From: Pseudomonas oleovorans subsp. oleovorans | GTDB taxonomy: Bacteria > Pseudomonadota > Gammaproteobacteria > Pseudomonadales > Pseudomonadaceae | Direction: 5' to 3' | DNA: 64,000 nt | Assembly (NCBI RefSeq): GCF_002197815.1 | Contig: NZ_NIUB01000003.1 | Span: 62,001-126,000 of the forward strand | Part shown: in pieces, positions 46,901 to 57,577 of the stretch | How positions within the stretch are numbered: position 1 is the stretch's first letter | How the letters are laid out: every line of letters begins with the position of its first letter | Made by a program: the position numbers and the translations under genes | The notes under the pieces: model-generated | Database searches by the model: none | The model's input: the letters and a program-made list of their open reading frames with translations, nothing else | Told to the model about the DNA's origin: nothing

Positions 46901-48568
46901 CTAACGCGGCTCGCTCATCAGGCCTTTGACGATGGAAATACAGCCCACCAGCAGCACGATGGTGAACGGCAGGCCCGTCGACACGGCCATGGCCTGCAGC
47001 GCCACCAGACCACCGCCGAGCAGCAGGGCGATGGCGATCACGCCTTCGATGCTGGCCCAGAACACGCGCTGCGGTACCGGCGCGTTGACCTTGCCGCCGG
47101 CGGTGATGGTGTCGATCACCAAGGAGCCCGAGTCCGACGAGGTGATGAAGAACACCACCACCAGCACGATGCCGATGAACGAGGTGATGCCGGTCAGCGG
47201 CATTTCACCGAGCATGCTGAACAGCTTCAGCTCCAGGCCGGCGTCCTGCGCGCCGGTGAAACCATCGACCAGCAACTGGTTGATGGCGGTGCCACCGAAG
47301 GCGGTCATCCACAGCACCGACACCAGCGACGGCACCAGCAGTACGGCAACGAGGAATTCACGCACGCTGCGGCCACGGCTGACGCGGGCGATGAACATGC
47401 CCACGAACGGCGACCAGCTGATCCACCAGGCCCAGTAGAAGGCGGTCCAGCCCTGGCTGAAGTTGGCATCTTCACGGCCGACTGGATTGGACAGCGCCGG
47501 CAGGTACTGCAGGTAAGCGCCGAGGTTCTTGAAGAAGTCGGTGAAGATCACCACGGTCGGCCCGGCGATGATGATGAACAGCAGCAGGGCCATGGCCAGG
47601 CCCATGTTGATCTCCGACAGGCGCTTGACGCCCTTGTCGAGGCCGGCGACCACCGAGGCCAGGGCAATCAGGGTGATGGCGATGATCAGCAGCACCTTGG
47701 TGGTGTCCGTGGCCGGGATGCCGAACAGGTATTCCACACCCGCCGCCGCCTGCTCCGCGCCCAACCCCAACGAAGTGACCAGACCGAACAGGGTGGCGAA
47801 TACCGCGAGAATGTCGACGATATGCCCCGGCCAGCCCCAGACGCGCTCACCGAGGATCGGGTAGAAGATCGAGCGGATCGACAGTGGCAGGCCCTTGTTG
47901 AACGAGAACAGCGCCAGCGCCAGCGCGACGATGGCGTAGATCGCCCAGGGGTGCAGGCCCCAATGGAAGATGGTCGCGGCCATGCCCAGGCGCACGGCCT
48001 CCTCGGCATTACCGGCGGCGCCGCCAAGCGGAGCCCAGTCGGTGCGCACGCCATCTTCACCGACGGTGATCCCGCCCATCGCCGCGCTGTAGTGCGACAT
48101 GGGTTCGGACACACCGTAGAACATCAGACCGATGCCCATACCGGCGGCGAACAGCATGGAGAACCAACCCATGTAGGTGTAGTCGGGGGTCGCGTCCTTG
48201 CCACCGAGGCGCACCTTGCCCAGTGGCGAGACGATCAGCCCCAGGCAGAGCAGGACGAAGATGTTGGCGGCGCCGATGAAGAACCAGGCCATATGGTGGG
48301 TGAGCCAGTCGCGCACACCACTGAACAGCGGTTCGATCTGATTCTGCAGGGCCAGGGCGAGGATCACGAAGATCACCGCGACCAGCGCGGAGATGGTGAA
48401 GACCTTGCCGTGAATGTCGAGGGCGAAGACGAACTGCCCTTTGATGTTGTCCTGACCGATGACGTAATCGGTGTCGATCAGGTTGGCTTCACCGGTCGGT
48501 GCCGGGATGCCTTCGTGGGTTTCCGCTGCGGATGGCGGGGACGTGTCATGCGAAGGGACGTTTCCCAT
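46901..48568 (-). CDS. BCCT-family transporter (choline/glycine betaine/carnitine type)
   Basis: 555 aa with about 12 membrane segments. Cytoplasmic N-tail of about 65 residues. Family motifs GMGIGLMFYGVSEPM (about 145-160) and the Trp-rich signature AFYWAWWISWSPFVGMFIARVSRGR (about 365-390) that forms the aromatic cation box. Imports quaternary ammonium compounds with Na+ or H+. The motif GMGIGLMFYG (rather than GMGIG plus Asn/Asp variants) does not settle the substrate. The ATG at 48568 is chosen over upstream starts lacking a ribosome site. Short C-tail, so not an osmotically gated BetP. Confidence 0.92.
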   Translation of the reverse strand: MGNVPSHDTSPPSAAETHEGIPAPTGEANLIDTDYVIGQDNIKGQFVFALDIHGKVFTISALVAVIFVILALALQNQIEPLFSGVRDWLTHHMAWFFIGAANIFVLLCLGLIVSPLGKVRLGGKDATPDYTYMGWFSMLFAAGMGIGLMFYGVSEPMSHYSAAMGGITVGEDGVRTDWAPLGGAAGNAEEAVRLGMAATIFHWGLHPWAIYAIVALALALFSFNKGLPLSIRSIFYPILGERVWGWPGHIVDILAVFATLFGLVTSLGLGAEQAAAGVEYLFGIPATDTTKVLLIIAITLIALASVVAGLDKGVKRLSEINMGLAMALLLFIIIAGPTVVIFTDFFKNLGAYLQYLPALSNPVGREDANFSQGWTAFYWAWWISWSPFVGMFIARVSRGRSVREFLVAVLLVPSLVSVLWMTAFGGTAINQLLVDGFTGAQDAGLELKLFSMLGEMPLTGITSFIGIVLVVVFFITSSDSGSLVIDTITAGGKVNAPVPQRVFWASIEGVIAIALLLGGGLVALQAMAVSTGLPFTIVLLVGCISIVKGLMSEPR

Positions 48569-48850
48569 ACGTGGCGTGCTCCTTGATGCGTTTGACTCGC
48601 TAGACGAGCGTGAACAGGACGGATGCCCTCCTCCAATTAAAGACGACCTGCAAACGGGTCGAACCGGAAAGGGTAACACATGAATTCCGCTCACTCAGAC
48701 TCACAGACACATGAGAGCCCTGAATAATTCCTCGAAAGGTGGCAATTTGCCCGACACTGCCATTTGCCAGATAGCCATGGCAGGATGCTCGCGAACGCTG
48801 CATAACCCCCATGGTCAGCTGCACACAGCCTGTGCAAAGGAAGACCCTGC

Positions 48851-50296
48851 ATGCCTGCGGATTTCGGCATTCCCCACCTGTTCGCGTACCTGATCGCCAC
48901 CATCCACGCCCTTGGCGTACTGGCCGCGATCCACGCCGTGCTGACCGTGCGCACCGCCCAGGGCGCGCTGGCCTGGGGCCTGTCGCTGTTCTTCATGCCC
49001 TACCTGACGCTGCTGCCGTACCTGGTGTTCGGCCGCAGCCGCTTCGATGCCTACGTCAAGGCGCGGCGCCAGGCCGACAAGGAAATGCACCACGCCATGG
49101 CCGAACAGGACTGGCGCCCCTGGGTCGAGGAAGCCAAGGCGGCGCACCTGTCGCCGGCCTACGACCGCCTGCGCGCGCTGCCACGCCTGTCCCATCTGCC
49201 CGGCCTGATCGGCAACCGCGTCGAACTGCTGATCGACGGCGAAGCCACCTTCGCCGCCATCTTCGCAGCCCTGGCCAGCGCCCAGCAGGTGATCCTGCTG
49301 CAGTTCTTCATCATCCGCGATGACCGCCTCGGCCGGCGCCTGCAAGACGTACTGCTGGAGCGCGCCGCCGCGGGCGTACAGGTGCATGTGCTGTATGACG
49401 GCGTCGGCAGCCATTCGTTGTCCGCCGCCTTCATCGATCGCCTGCGCCGCGGCGGCGTGCAGATACACGCCTTCCCCACACGCTCCGGGCTGTTCAATCG
49501 CTTTCAGCTGAATTTCCGCAACCACCGCAAGATCGTCGTGGTCGACGGCGAGATCGGCTTTCTCGGCGGGCTCAACGTCGGTATCGAATACCTCGGGCAG
49601 AAGCCGCCGCTGGCGCCCTGGCGCGACACCCACGTCGAAGTGCGCGGCCCCGTGGTGGCCAGCCTGCAGGAAGCCTTCGCCGAAGACTGGTACTGGGCCT
49701 GCCAGAAGCTGCCGCCGCTACTGATGCCGAGCAAGCAGGATGACCCCGGCCTGCTCTGCCAGGTGATCGCCAGCGGCCCGGCCGACCCGCAGGAAACCTG
49801 CTCGCTGCTGTTTGTCGAAGCGATTCACGCAGCGCGCGAGCGGGTGTGGCTGAGCAGCCCCTATTTCGTGCCCGACGAGGCGCTGTTCGCCGCGCTGCGT
49901 CTGGCGGTGATGCGCGGCGTGGACGTGCGCCTGCTGCTGCCGTCACGCCCCGATCACCGCATTGTCTATGCCGCCTCCAGCCTCTACGCCTTCGAGGCGC
50001 TACGCGCCGGCGTGCGCATCTTCCGTTACCAACCGGGGTTCCTGCACCAGAAGGCGCTGCTGATCGACCACGATGTCAGCATGCTGGGCAGCGCCAACCT
50101 GGACAACCGTTCCTTCCGCCTGAATTTCGAGGCCAGCCTGCTGACCTTCGACGAGGGCTTCAACGCTCAGGTGGCAAACATGCTGGAAGAGGATTTCAGC
50201 CGCTCACGCGAGCTGGTCAACGCCGACCGGCGCAACCTGCACCGCCTGCAGCAACTGGGCATGCGCGTAGCGCGGCTGATCTCGCCGATTCTCTGA
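48851..50296 (+). CDS. clsA: Cardiolipin synthase A
   Basis: 481 aa phospholipase-D-family enzyme joining two phosphatidylglycerols to cardiolipin. Two N-terminal membrane segments (about 10-62), then two HKD motifs: [21 protein letters not shown] (about 223-243) and [21 protein letters not shown] (about 398-418). The ATG at 48851 follows AAGGAAG. The 282 bases upstream, to the BCCT start, hold no gene I can support. Confidence 0.95.
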   Translation: MPADFGIPHLFAYLIATIHALGVLAAIHAVLTVRTAQGALAWGLSLFFMPYLTLLPYLVFGRSRFDAYVKARRQADKEMHHAMAEQDWRPWVEEAKAAHLSPAYDRLRALPRLSHLPGLIGNRVELLIDGEATFAAIFAALASAQQVILLQFFIIRDDRLGRRLQDVLLERAAAGVQVHVLYDGVGSHSLSAAFIDRLRRGGVQIHAFPTRSGLFNRFQLNFRNHRKIVVVDGEIGFLGGLNVGIEYLGQKPPLAPWRDTHVEVRGPVVASLQEAFAEDWYWACQKLPPLLMPSKQDDPGLLCQVIASGPADPQETCSLLFVEAIHAARERVWLSSPYFVPDEALFAALRLAVMRGVDVRLLLPSRPDHRIVYAASSLYAFEALRAGVRIFRYQPGFLHQKALLIDHDVSMLGSANLDNRSFRLNFEASLLTFDEGFNAQVANMLEEDFSRSRELVNADRRNLHRLQQLGMRVARLISPIL

Positions 50297-50354
50297 GCCG
50301 CGGCTATGGTTAGGGTGCCAGCCGCTGTTAGCTGTCAGCGAGAACCCGCCTACC

Positions 50355-51080
50355 ATGACCAAGTGCTTTGCCCTGCTGCTCTGCCTGTTCGTCCTGCCCG
50401 CTCTGGCACAGGAGGAGATTCACGTCGGTGTCGAACTGCAGCCCTATCAGCCTTACTCGGATGTGGAGAACGGCGAATACCGTGGCTATGCACGCGATCT
50501 GCTGGACGCCTTCGCCGCCGAGCATGGCTATCGCTTCGTCTACATGCCGCTGCCGGTCAGGCGCCTGCTCGGCGGTTTCCTGTCTGGCCGGATCGACCTC
50601 AAGTTCCCCGATCACCCACAATGGAACGCCGACCAGAAAGCCGGCCATGACATCCACTACAGCGCCCCGGCAGCGCCTTATGTCGACGGCATTCTGGTCA
50701 AGCCGCAGCACCTCGGTCAGGGCCAGCAGCGCATCGAACTGCTTGGCACGCAGAATGGCTTCACGCCCTGGCCCTACCTGCCGGACATCCGCGCCGGAAA
50801 AATCCGCCTGATCCAGGCCAACCAGATCGACTCGTTGCTGCGCATGGCAAGCAGTGACCGCGTCGACGCGGTCTACCTCAACCCCAGGGTAGTGGCTCAC
50901 CAACTCAGGCAGATGCGCATGGCAGCCGACAGCCTGGTGTTCGACCCAGAGCTGCCGCACGTGGAAGATCACTACTACCTGTCGAGCATCCACCACCCGC
51001 AACTGATCGAGGCGTTCAACCGTTTTCTCGAAGAGCGAGCCGCGCTGGTGGGAGAAATCCGCCGTCGCCACGGGCTGTGA
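50355..51080 (+). CDS. Periplasmic substrate-binding protein (SBP_bac_3-like)
   Basis: 241 aa. Signal peptide ends at ALAQ-EE (about residue 19). The body (GVELQPYQPYSDVENGEYRGYARDLLDAFAAEHGYRFVYMPLPVRRL) is a family 3 solute-binding fold. No ABC permease is adjacent, as is common for orphan Pseudomonas members that may feed sensors. It begins 58 bases after clsA. Confidence 0.85.
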   Translation: MTKCFALLLCLFVLPALAQEEIHVGVELQPYQPYSDVENGEYRGYARDLLDAFAAEHGYRFVYMPLPVRRLLGGFLSGRIDLKFPDHPQWNADQKAGHDIHYSAPAAPYVDGILVKPQHLGQGQQRIELLGTQNGFTPWPYLPDIRAGKIRLIQANQIDSLLRMASSDRVDAVYLNPRVVAHQLRQMRMAADSLVFDPELPHVEDHYYLSSIHHPQLIEAFNRFLEERAALVGEIRRRHGL

Positions 51081-51083
51081 GCA

Positions 51084-51596
51084 TCAGCGCTTCAGCGCCC
51101 CGCAATCCGCCCCTACCCAACGAGCTCGACTTTCCATGCTGCTCGGCTGGCCGTTGTAAGTGCCTTTGACCTGGGTGGTGAATTCCTTGTCACTGACGAA
51201 ACGCGTCTCCCCTTCGCCCTGAGCATCCGGGCAGTTGAAGCGGAATTTCCATAGCGTCGCGCTGCGTTCGAGAATCTCGTTGCTGCAACCGGAGTCGGGA
51301 TCGTGCAGGGGGATTTCCTGAGCCTTGATCTGCTCGGCGGTGAGGCACATCTGCACGCCACCGGCACCGAGTTTGATGCCCTGCTCGGCCATCATGCTCT
51401 CCATCATCTGCCGCTGCTCGGGCGGCAGGTTCTGCATCTGCGCCAGCATTTCCTCCATGCCGGGCATGGCCTGACCGCCCACCTGCATGTTGTGCGAGCT
51501 GACTTCCCAGACACCGGGCTGCAGATCCAGAGCGCTGGCCACGACGGGCGACAGACAGAGAGCGAGCGGGAGGGTGAAACGAAAGATAGGGCGCAT
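51084..51596 (-). CDS. DUF3617 domain secreted protein
   Basis: 170 aa. Signal peptide ends at ASA-LDLQPGVWE (about residue 21), the usual DUF3617 start of the mature chain. Met-rich middle (AMPGMEEMLAQMQNLPPEQRQMMESMM) and a beta-rich C-terminal half with four Cys. Function unknown. ATG at 51596; the frame runs further upstream but without a signal peptide. It converges with the binding-protein gene, 3 bases apart. Confidence 0.83.
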   Translation of the reverse strand: MRPIFRFTLPLALCLSPVVASALDLQPGVWEVSSHNMQVGGQAMPGMEEMLAQMQNLPPEQRQMMESMMAEQGIKLGAGGVQMCLTAEQIKAQEIPLHDPDSGCSNEILERSATLWKFRFNCPDAQGEGETRFVSDKEFTTQVKGTYNGQPSSMESRARWVGADCGALKR

Positions 51597-51648
51597 GACG
51601 GGTCTCCTGGGCAGGTGGTTAGCCAAGCCTAGCAGGCCGCAGATGAAC

Positions 51649-51682
51649 AAAACCCCCACCGGCTCGCGCCGCATGGGGGTTT
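51649..51682 (-). terminator. Terminator of the TAXI-TRAP operon
   Basis: On the minus strand AAACCCCC...GGGGGTTTTGTT, 56 bases after the DUF1850 stop. Also partly usable in the other direction. Confidence 0.75.
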
Positions 51683-51737
51683 CCTTCTTTTGATCCGGCA
51701 CTTGTGGCGCCGGAAGCCTGAGTCCGCTCTGGCGAAC

Positions 51738-52141
51738 CTAGCCCGCGTCAGCCGCAGGGGAGCTCAGCTCACAGCTCCAGAGTTCCAACGCCGGCTGGCT
51801 CGCTTGTGGCGGGCCGAGCCAATCGCTCATCGGGCGACAACGCTGGTTGAAACACAGTTGGTAATCCCCGGCTTCAGGCGTACGCCCGACTCGCAGGGGT
51901 TGCAAAGGCGGTAGCTGACGCTGGTAGTGCCAGCTGCCATTGCGCAGTTCGGCGCCGTCGGGAATTTCCATTCCGGCGCCGGAACCCTTGACCCGCGCCT
52001 CGCCGAGGACCAGGCCCTCGGCGGTGACACGGTAATCCTCTTCCCAGCGCACCTTCTCGATGGTGTGGGTCCAGGCCAGGGTGAAGGCCGGCGTGGGCAA
52101 CTCTGCCCATACCACGCCGGCCAACCCCAGGCACAGGCCGA

Positions 52142-52145
<4 letters not shown>
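51738..52145 (-). CDS. DUF1850 domain protein (TAXI-TRAP partner)
   Basis: 135 aa. N-terminal hydrophobic segment (about 1-15), then a beta-rich periplasmic domain (FTLAWTHTIEKVRWEEDYRV; VKGSGAGMEIPDGAEL) typical of DUF1850, a family found almost only beside TAXI-TRAP genes. Two or three Cys (LCFNQRCRP, WSCEL). GTG start overlapping the permease stop (GTGA). Likely an accessory part of the transporter. Confidence 0.87.
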
Positions 52146-54169
<2,024 letters not shown>

Positions 54170-54289
54170 GGAGTGCAAACCTCATGACTACTTTGATTGC
54201 GGTGACAGAGTCGCCAACAAAACCCACCGTCCATGAACGCCGGTTTTATTCGCGATTCTGGGGGCTCTGTCCGCTCCAGCCTGTGCGCT

Positions 54290-54347
54290 GTAGGAGCGGA
54301 TTCATCCGCGATTTCCTCGCGAACATCGCGGATGAATCCGCTCCTAC
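54290..54347. repeat. REP hairpin inside the TAXI-TRAP operon
   Basis: GTAGGAGCGGATTCATCCGCG pairs perfectly with CGCGGATGAATCCGCTCCTAC. It lies between the binding-protein stop and the permease start, and may make the upstream part of the mRNA more stable. Confidence 0.85.
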
Positions 54348-54412
54348 AAAAGCAACATCGGCGTGGATACAGAGCAAGCAGGCCGCGACCCATGCCGCGG
54401 CCTGAACCGGTA

Positions 54413-55366
54413 TTACAGCGCGCCGGCTTCCTTGTAGAAGCGTTCGGCACCCGGGTGCAGCGGGATCGGCAGGTTCTGGGTGGCAGTCTCCAGCTTGATG
54501 TCCTGAGCGGCGGAGTGAGCGGTGCCCAGACGGCCGAGGTTGTCGAACATCAGCTTGGTCATCTGGTAGGCCACTTCGTCGGAGACGCCTTCATGGCTGA
54601 CCAGGATATTGGTGATGGCCACGGTAGGTACGTCAGCGTCCTGGCCGTCGTAGGTGCCGGCCGGAATGGTGGCAGCCTCGTAGGCGGCGTTGTCGATCTT
54701 CGCGGTCACTTCGGCCGGGATGGCGACGAAGCTGATCTTCATGGTCGAGGCCAGGTCACGGATGGCGGCCATGCCCAGACCGGAGGACTGCAGGGTGGCG
54801 TCCAGCTGACGGTTCTTGATCAGCTCGACCGACTCGGCGTACGGCAGGAACTCGACCTTGCCCATGTCCTTGTAGGTCAGGCCAGCGGCTTCGAAGATGG
54901 CGCGAGCGTTGAGCTCGGTGCCGGACTTCGGCGCGCCCACGGAGATGCGCTTGCCCTTGAGGTCTTCCAGGGTCTTGATGCCGGATTCGGCGTTGGCAAC
55001 GATCTGGATGTAGTTCGGGTAGGTACCGGCGATGGCGCGGATCTTCTTCAGCGGCGCCTTGAAGCCAGCGTCTTCGACGCCGTTCCAGGCATCGGCGACC
55101 GAGTCACCGAGGGCGAAGGCCAGCTCACCGCGACCGGCTTCGAGCAGGTTGAGGTTTTCCACCGACGCCTTGGTCGCCTGGACCGAGGTCTTGGAGCCCT
55201 CGATGCCGTTGCTGTAGAGCTGCGAAAGGGCCACGCCAATCGGGTAGTACACACCGCTGGTACCGCCAGTGAGCACGTTGATGAAAGTCGGGGCAGCGAG
55301 CACTGCGGTGCTGGCAGTGATGGCCGCGGCAGCGGCGAACAGGCTGATTTTCTTGGTCAGTCGCAT
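54413..55366 (-). CDS. TAXI-family TRAP solute-binding protein
   Basis: 317 aa. Signal peptide ends at VLA-AP (about residue 24). Mature TAXI motifs: INVLTGGTSGVYYPIGVALSQLY, GDSVADAWNG, GKRISVGAPKSGTELNARAIFEAAGL, LDATLQSSGLGMAAIRDLA. Known members bind glutamate, 2-oxoglutarate or other acids; the ligand here is unknown. Ribosome site GGAG at 55375-55378 next to a CA motif. First transporter gene of the operon, behind a sigma-54 promoter and a small leader ORF. Confidence 0.95.
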   Translation of the reverse strand: MRLTKKISLFAAAAAITASTAVLAAPTFINVLTGGTSGVYYPIGVALSQLYSNGIEGSKTSVQATKASVENLNLLEAGRGELAFALGDSVADAWNGVEDAGFKAPLKKIRAIAGTYPNYIQIVANAESGIKTLEDLKGKRISVGAPKSGTELNARAIFEAAGLTYKDMGKVEFLPYAESVELIKNRQLDATLQSSGLGMAAIRDLASTMKISFVAIPAEVTAKIDNAAYEAATIPAGTYDGQDADVPTVAITNILVSHEGVSDEVAYQMTKLMFDNLGRLGTAHSAAQDIKLETATQNLPIPLHPGAERFYKEAGAL

Positions 55367-55382
55367 GGAAGTATCTCCGTCG

Positions 55383-55390
55383 TTGTTATT
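55383..55390 (-). promoter_or_regulatory. Crc/Hfq-type CA motif at the TAXI binding-protein ribosome site
   Basis: AATAACAA on the minus strand fits AAYAAYAA exactly, four bases before GGAG. Hfq with Crc at such motifs blocks translation under catabolite repression in Pseudomonas. Confidence 0.65.
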
Positions 55391-55449
55391 GGCTATATGC
55401 AGAGTTTCACTCTAGACGACGCCGCACAGGCGACGTCGACGTTGCGCGA

Positions 55450-55557
55450 TCAGCAGCGCAGGGTGCAGCGTCGGACAAGAGCCGCAGCGGGCGCGGTAGG
55501 AAGGCGGCCCATGCACGGCAGCGAATGCGGCATGGCGCGAGGGGCATGGCAGTTCAT
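55450..55557 (-). CDS. Putative 35-aa leader peptide with four Cys
   Basis: ATG at 55557 with AAGAGGT as ribosome site; product starts MNCHAPRAMPHSLPCMG and ends RRCTLRC. It lies between the sigma-54 promoter (about 55 bases downstream of the expected transcription start) and the TAXI binding-protein gene, 83 bases before the latter. The leader string ATAACAACGAC is shared with the next gene. Too short for a family call; it could be a regulatory leader, and may be spurious. Confidence 0.45.
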   Translation of the reverse strand: MNCHAPRAMPHSLPCMGRLPTAPAAALVRRCTLRC

Positions 55558-55571
55558 GGGCTGACCTCTTG

Positions 55572-55579
55572 TCGTTGTT
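55572..55579 (-). promoter_or_regulatory. Second CA-like motif before the leader ORF
   Basis: AACAACGA, one mismatch to AAYAAYAA, just before AAGAGG. It is part of the ATAACAACGAC string found at both ribosome sites. Confidence 0.5.
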
Positions 55580-55622
55580 ATGGTCGCCACGTCGGCAAGA
55601 TGCTGCGCGGCTGCAACTGTCA

Positions 55623-55640
55623 TAGCAGATGCCGTGCCAG
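55623..55640 (-). promoter_or_regulatory. Sigma-54 (RpoN) promoter of the TAXI-TRAP operon
   Basis: CTGGCACGGCATCTGCTA on the minus strand: -24 TGGCACG, -12 CTGC (consensus TTGC), with exact GG-N10-GC spacing. Expected start near 55613. The sigma-54 activator dctD lies just upstream. The remaining sequence to 56004 holds repeats and no gene. Confidence 0.8.
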
Positions 55641-55757
55641 GGCCTGGAAAGCCCGAGATAGAGGGGTTACATCTAAAGACCAATGGGTCATTGAGCGGGA
55701 AATCGCCTACATCCGTGACAGGGTCGGCAAAAATCCGCTTATCACGTCACGCGCCCT

Positions 55758-55844
55758 GTAGGAGCCGCGCCCCGCGGCGAATGGCGGCCATCGCGCAATG
55801 CCAAGCTCCTACCCAAAAGCGTCGCCCGGGGCGGGGCTGCCACA
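55758..55844. repeat. REP pair
   Basis: GTAGGAGCCGCGCCCCGCGG facing CCCGGGGCGGGGCTGCCAC, between the sigma-54 promoter and the dctD stop. Confidence 0.6.
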
Positions 55845-56004
55845 GGTCAAGGGAAACCGTCATGCCCGCGCAGACGGGCACCCAGAATCTGCAAATCACC
55901 AGGGCTCCCGACTTCGCGGGAGTGACGATAAGTGGCCTTTTCAGAACATCCCAAGGTGAGCAGCCGCCCAAGATCGCCGGCAAGCCGGCTCCTATAGCGC
56001 GTGC

Positions 56005-57345
56005 TCATTCTTCGCCGCCAGGCAGGTAATCACCGCGCGCCAGGCCATGGCGCTGCATCTTCTCGTTGAGGGTGCGGCGCGGCAGCTGCAGCATTTCCAT
56101 CACCGCGGTGATGTTGCCCTGGCACTGCAGCAAGGCGTTGTGCAGGCACTGCGCCTCGAAGGCTTCCATCTGCTGCGCCAGCGCCTGGCCGGCAAAGCGC
56201 TCGGCCGGCGGCGGGCTGGACAGCCCCAGGGCATGGCGCTCGGCAGCGTTGATCAGCTCACGGACGTTGCCCGGCCAGTCATGACCGAGCAACCGAGCAA
56301 GCTCGCTCGGCGCCAGTGGCGGCGCTTCGCGCCCATGACGCAGCGCCGCCTCGTGGGCGAAATGTTCGAACAACAGCGGAATGTCCTCGCGGCGCTCGCG
56401 CAGCGGCGGAATATGCAGGGTAGCGACGTTGAGGCGGTACACCAGGTCCTCGCGGAAACGCCCGGCCTTGACCTCGTCGAGCAGATCCGGCTTGGCCGCG
56501 CTGATCACTCGCAGATCGACCTGGATGCTCTTGTTCGAGCCGAGGCGTTCCAGGGTCTTTTCCTGCAGCACGCGCAGCAGTTTGACCTGTTGCGCCAGCG
56601 GCAGACTCTCCACCTCGTCGAGAAACAGGGTACCGCCATCGGCATGCTCGATACGGCCGATGCGCCGTGCCTGGGCGCCGGTGAAGGCGCCACTCTCGTG
56701 ACCGAACAGCTCGCTTTCGAAGATGGTCTCGGGAATCGCCGCACAGTTCAGCGCGGCGAAGGCCTTGCTGGCACGCGGGCTGAAATCGTGCAGGCTGCGC
56801 GCCACGCGCTCCTTGCCGCTGCCGGTCTCGCCGCGGATCAGCACGTTGACCGAGGTGCCGGCCAGTTCGAGGATCTGCCGCCGCAGGTTTTCCATCGGCC
56901 GCGAAATGCCGATCAGTTGGCTCTCGATACGGCCCTTGTCGGCCACCTGCCGACGCAGTTGGCGGTTCTCGCAAACCAGCCGGCGCTTGTCCAGCGCGCG
57001 GCGCACGCTGTCGAGCAGACGCTCGGGGGTGAAGGGTTTCTCGATGAAGTCATAGGCACCCTGACGCAGCGCCTGTACCGCCATGGGTACATCGCCATGA
57101 CCGGTGACCAGGATCACCGGCAGGTCGGTGTCTACCTGCAGCAGCTTGTCCAGCAATTGCAGGCCATCGCTGCCGGGCATGCGCACATCGCTGACGACGA
57201 TGCCGGGGAAGTCGCGGTCGACCAGAGCCAAGGCTTCGGCCGCACTGGCGCAGGTACGTACGTCGAAACCGGACAGCTCCAGCCACTGCTGCACCGCCTC
57301 GCGAATCGCCGCTTCGTCGTCGACCACTATGACCTGAGCGCTCAT
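56005..57345 (-). CDS. dctD: C4-dicarboxylate-type response regulator DctD (sigma-54 activator)
   Basis: 446 aa. Receiver domain (about 1-120; phospho-Asp in VVSDVRMPG, about 52), sigma-54 AAA+ domain (about 145-370; Walker A GETGSGKE, GAFTGA loop intact as SGAFTGAQ, Walker B GGTLFLDEV) and a Fis-type HTH at the C-terminus (GNITAVMEMLQLPRRTLNEKMQRHGL). The ATG at 57345 has a perfect AGGAGG. The cognate kinase gene dctB lies upstream on the same strand, and the sigma-54-promoted TAXI-TRAP operon lies downstream. Confidence 0.93.
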   Translation of the reverse strand: MSAQVIVVDDEAAIREAVQQWLELSGFDVRTCASAAEALALVDRDFPGIVVSDVRMPGSDGLQLLDKLLQVDTDLPVILVTGHGDVPMAVQALRQGAYDFIEKPFTPERLLDSVRRALDKRRLVCENRQLRRQVADKGRIESQLIGISRPMENLRRQILELAGTSVNVLIRGETGSGKERVARSLHDFSPRASKAFAALNCAAIPETIFESELFGHESGAFTGAQARRIGRIEHADGGTLFLDEVESLPLAQQVKLLRVLQEKTLERLGSNKSIQVDLRVISAAKPDLLDEVKAGRFREDLVYRLNVATLHIPPLRERREDIPLLFEHFAHEAALRHGREAPPLAPSELARLLGHDWPGNVRELINAAERHALGLSSPPPAERFAGQALAQQMEAFEAQCLHNALLQCQGNITAVMEMLQLPRRTLNEKMQRHGLARGDYLPGGEE

Positions 57346-57487
57346 GGCACCTCCTCTTGAGAACGGCGGGCAGTGTAGCCCGACGAATGCAATCCGGGGC
57401 AACGACCGGTGCGCACCGCGCACACTACGATCAGGCAGCGCCGCGCAGCGAGCACCAACCCACCCCAGGCCCACCGATATGCCCCGT

Positions 57488-57553
57488 GTAGGAGCCGGCT
57501 TGCCGGCGATAGGCCTTTGTGGCGCGGAGCATCGCCCGCAAGCGGGCTCCTAC
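57488..57553. repeat. REP pair between dctB and dctD
   Basis: GTAGGAGCCGGCTTGCCGGCGA facing GCCCGCAAGCGGGCTCCTAC. It fills most of the 232-base gap between two genes that are usually nearly contiguous. Confidence 0.8.
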
Positions 57554-57577
57554 AAGGCCTACGCGCAGCAATCCGGG

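Noticed and set aside
46844..48586. A 580-codon plus-strand frame over the BCCT gene
   Set aside because: Antisense of a 12-segment transporter with typical Trp-rich signature; the frame is low complexity (Gln/His/Asp/Gly).
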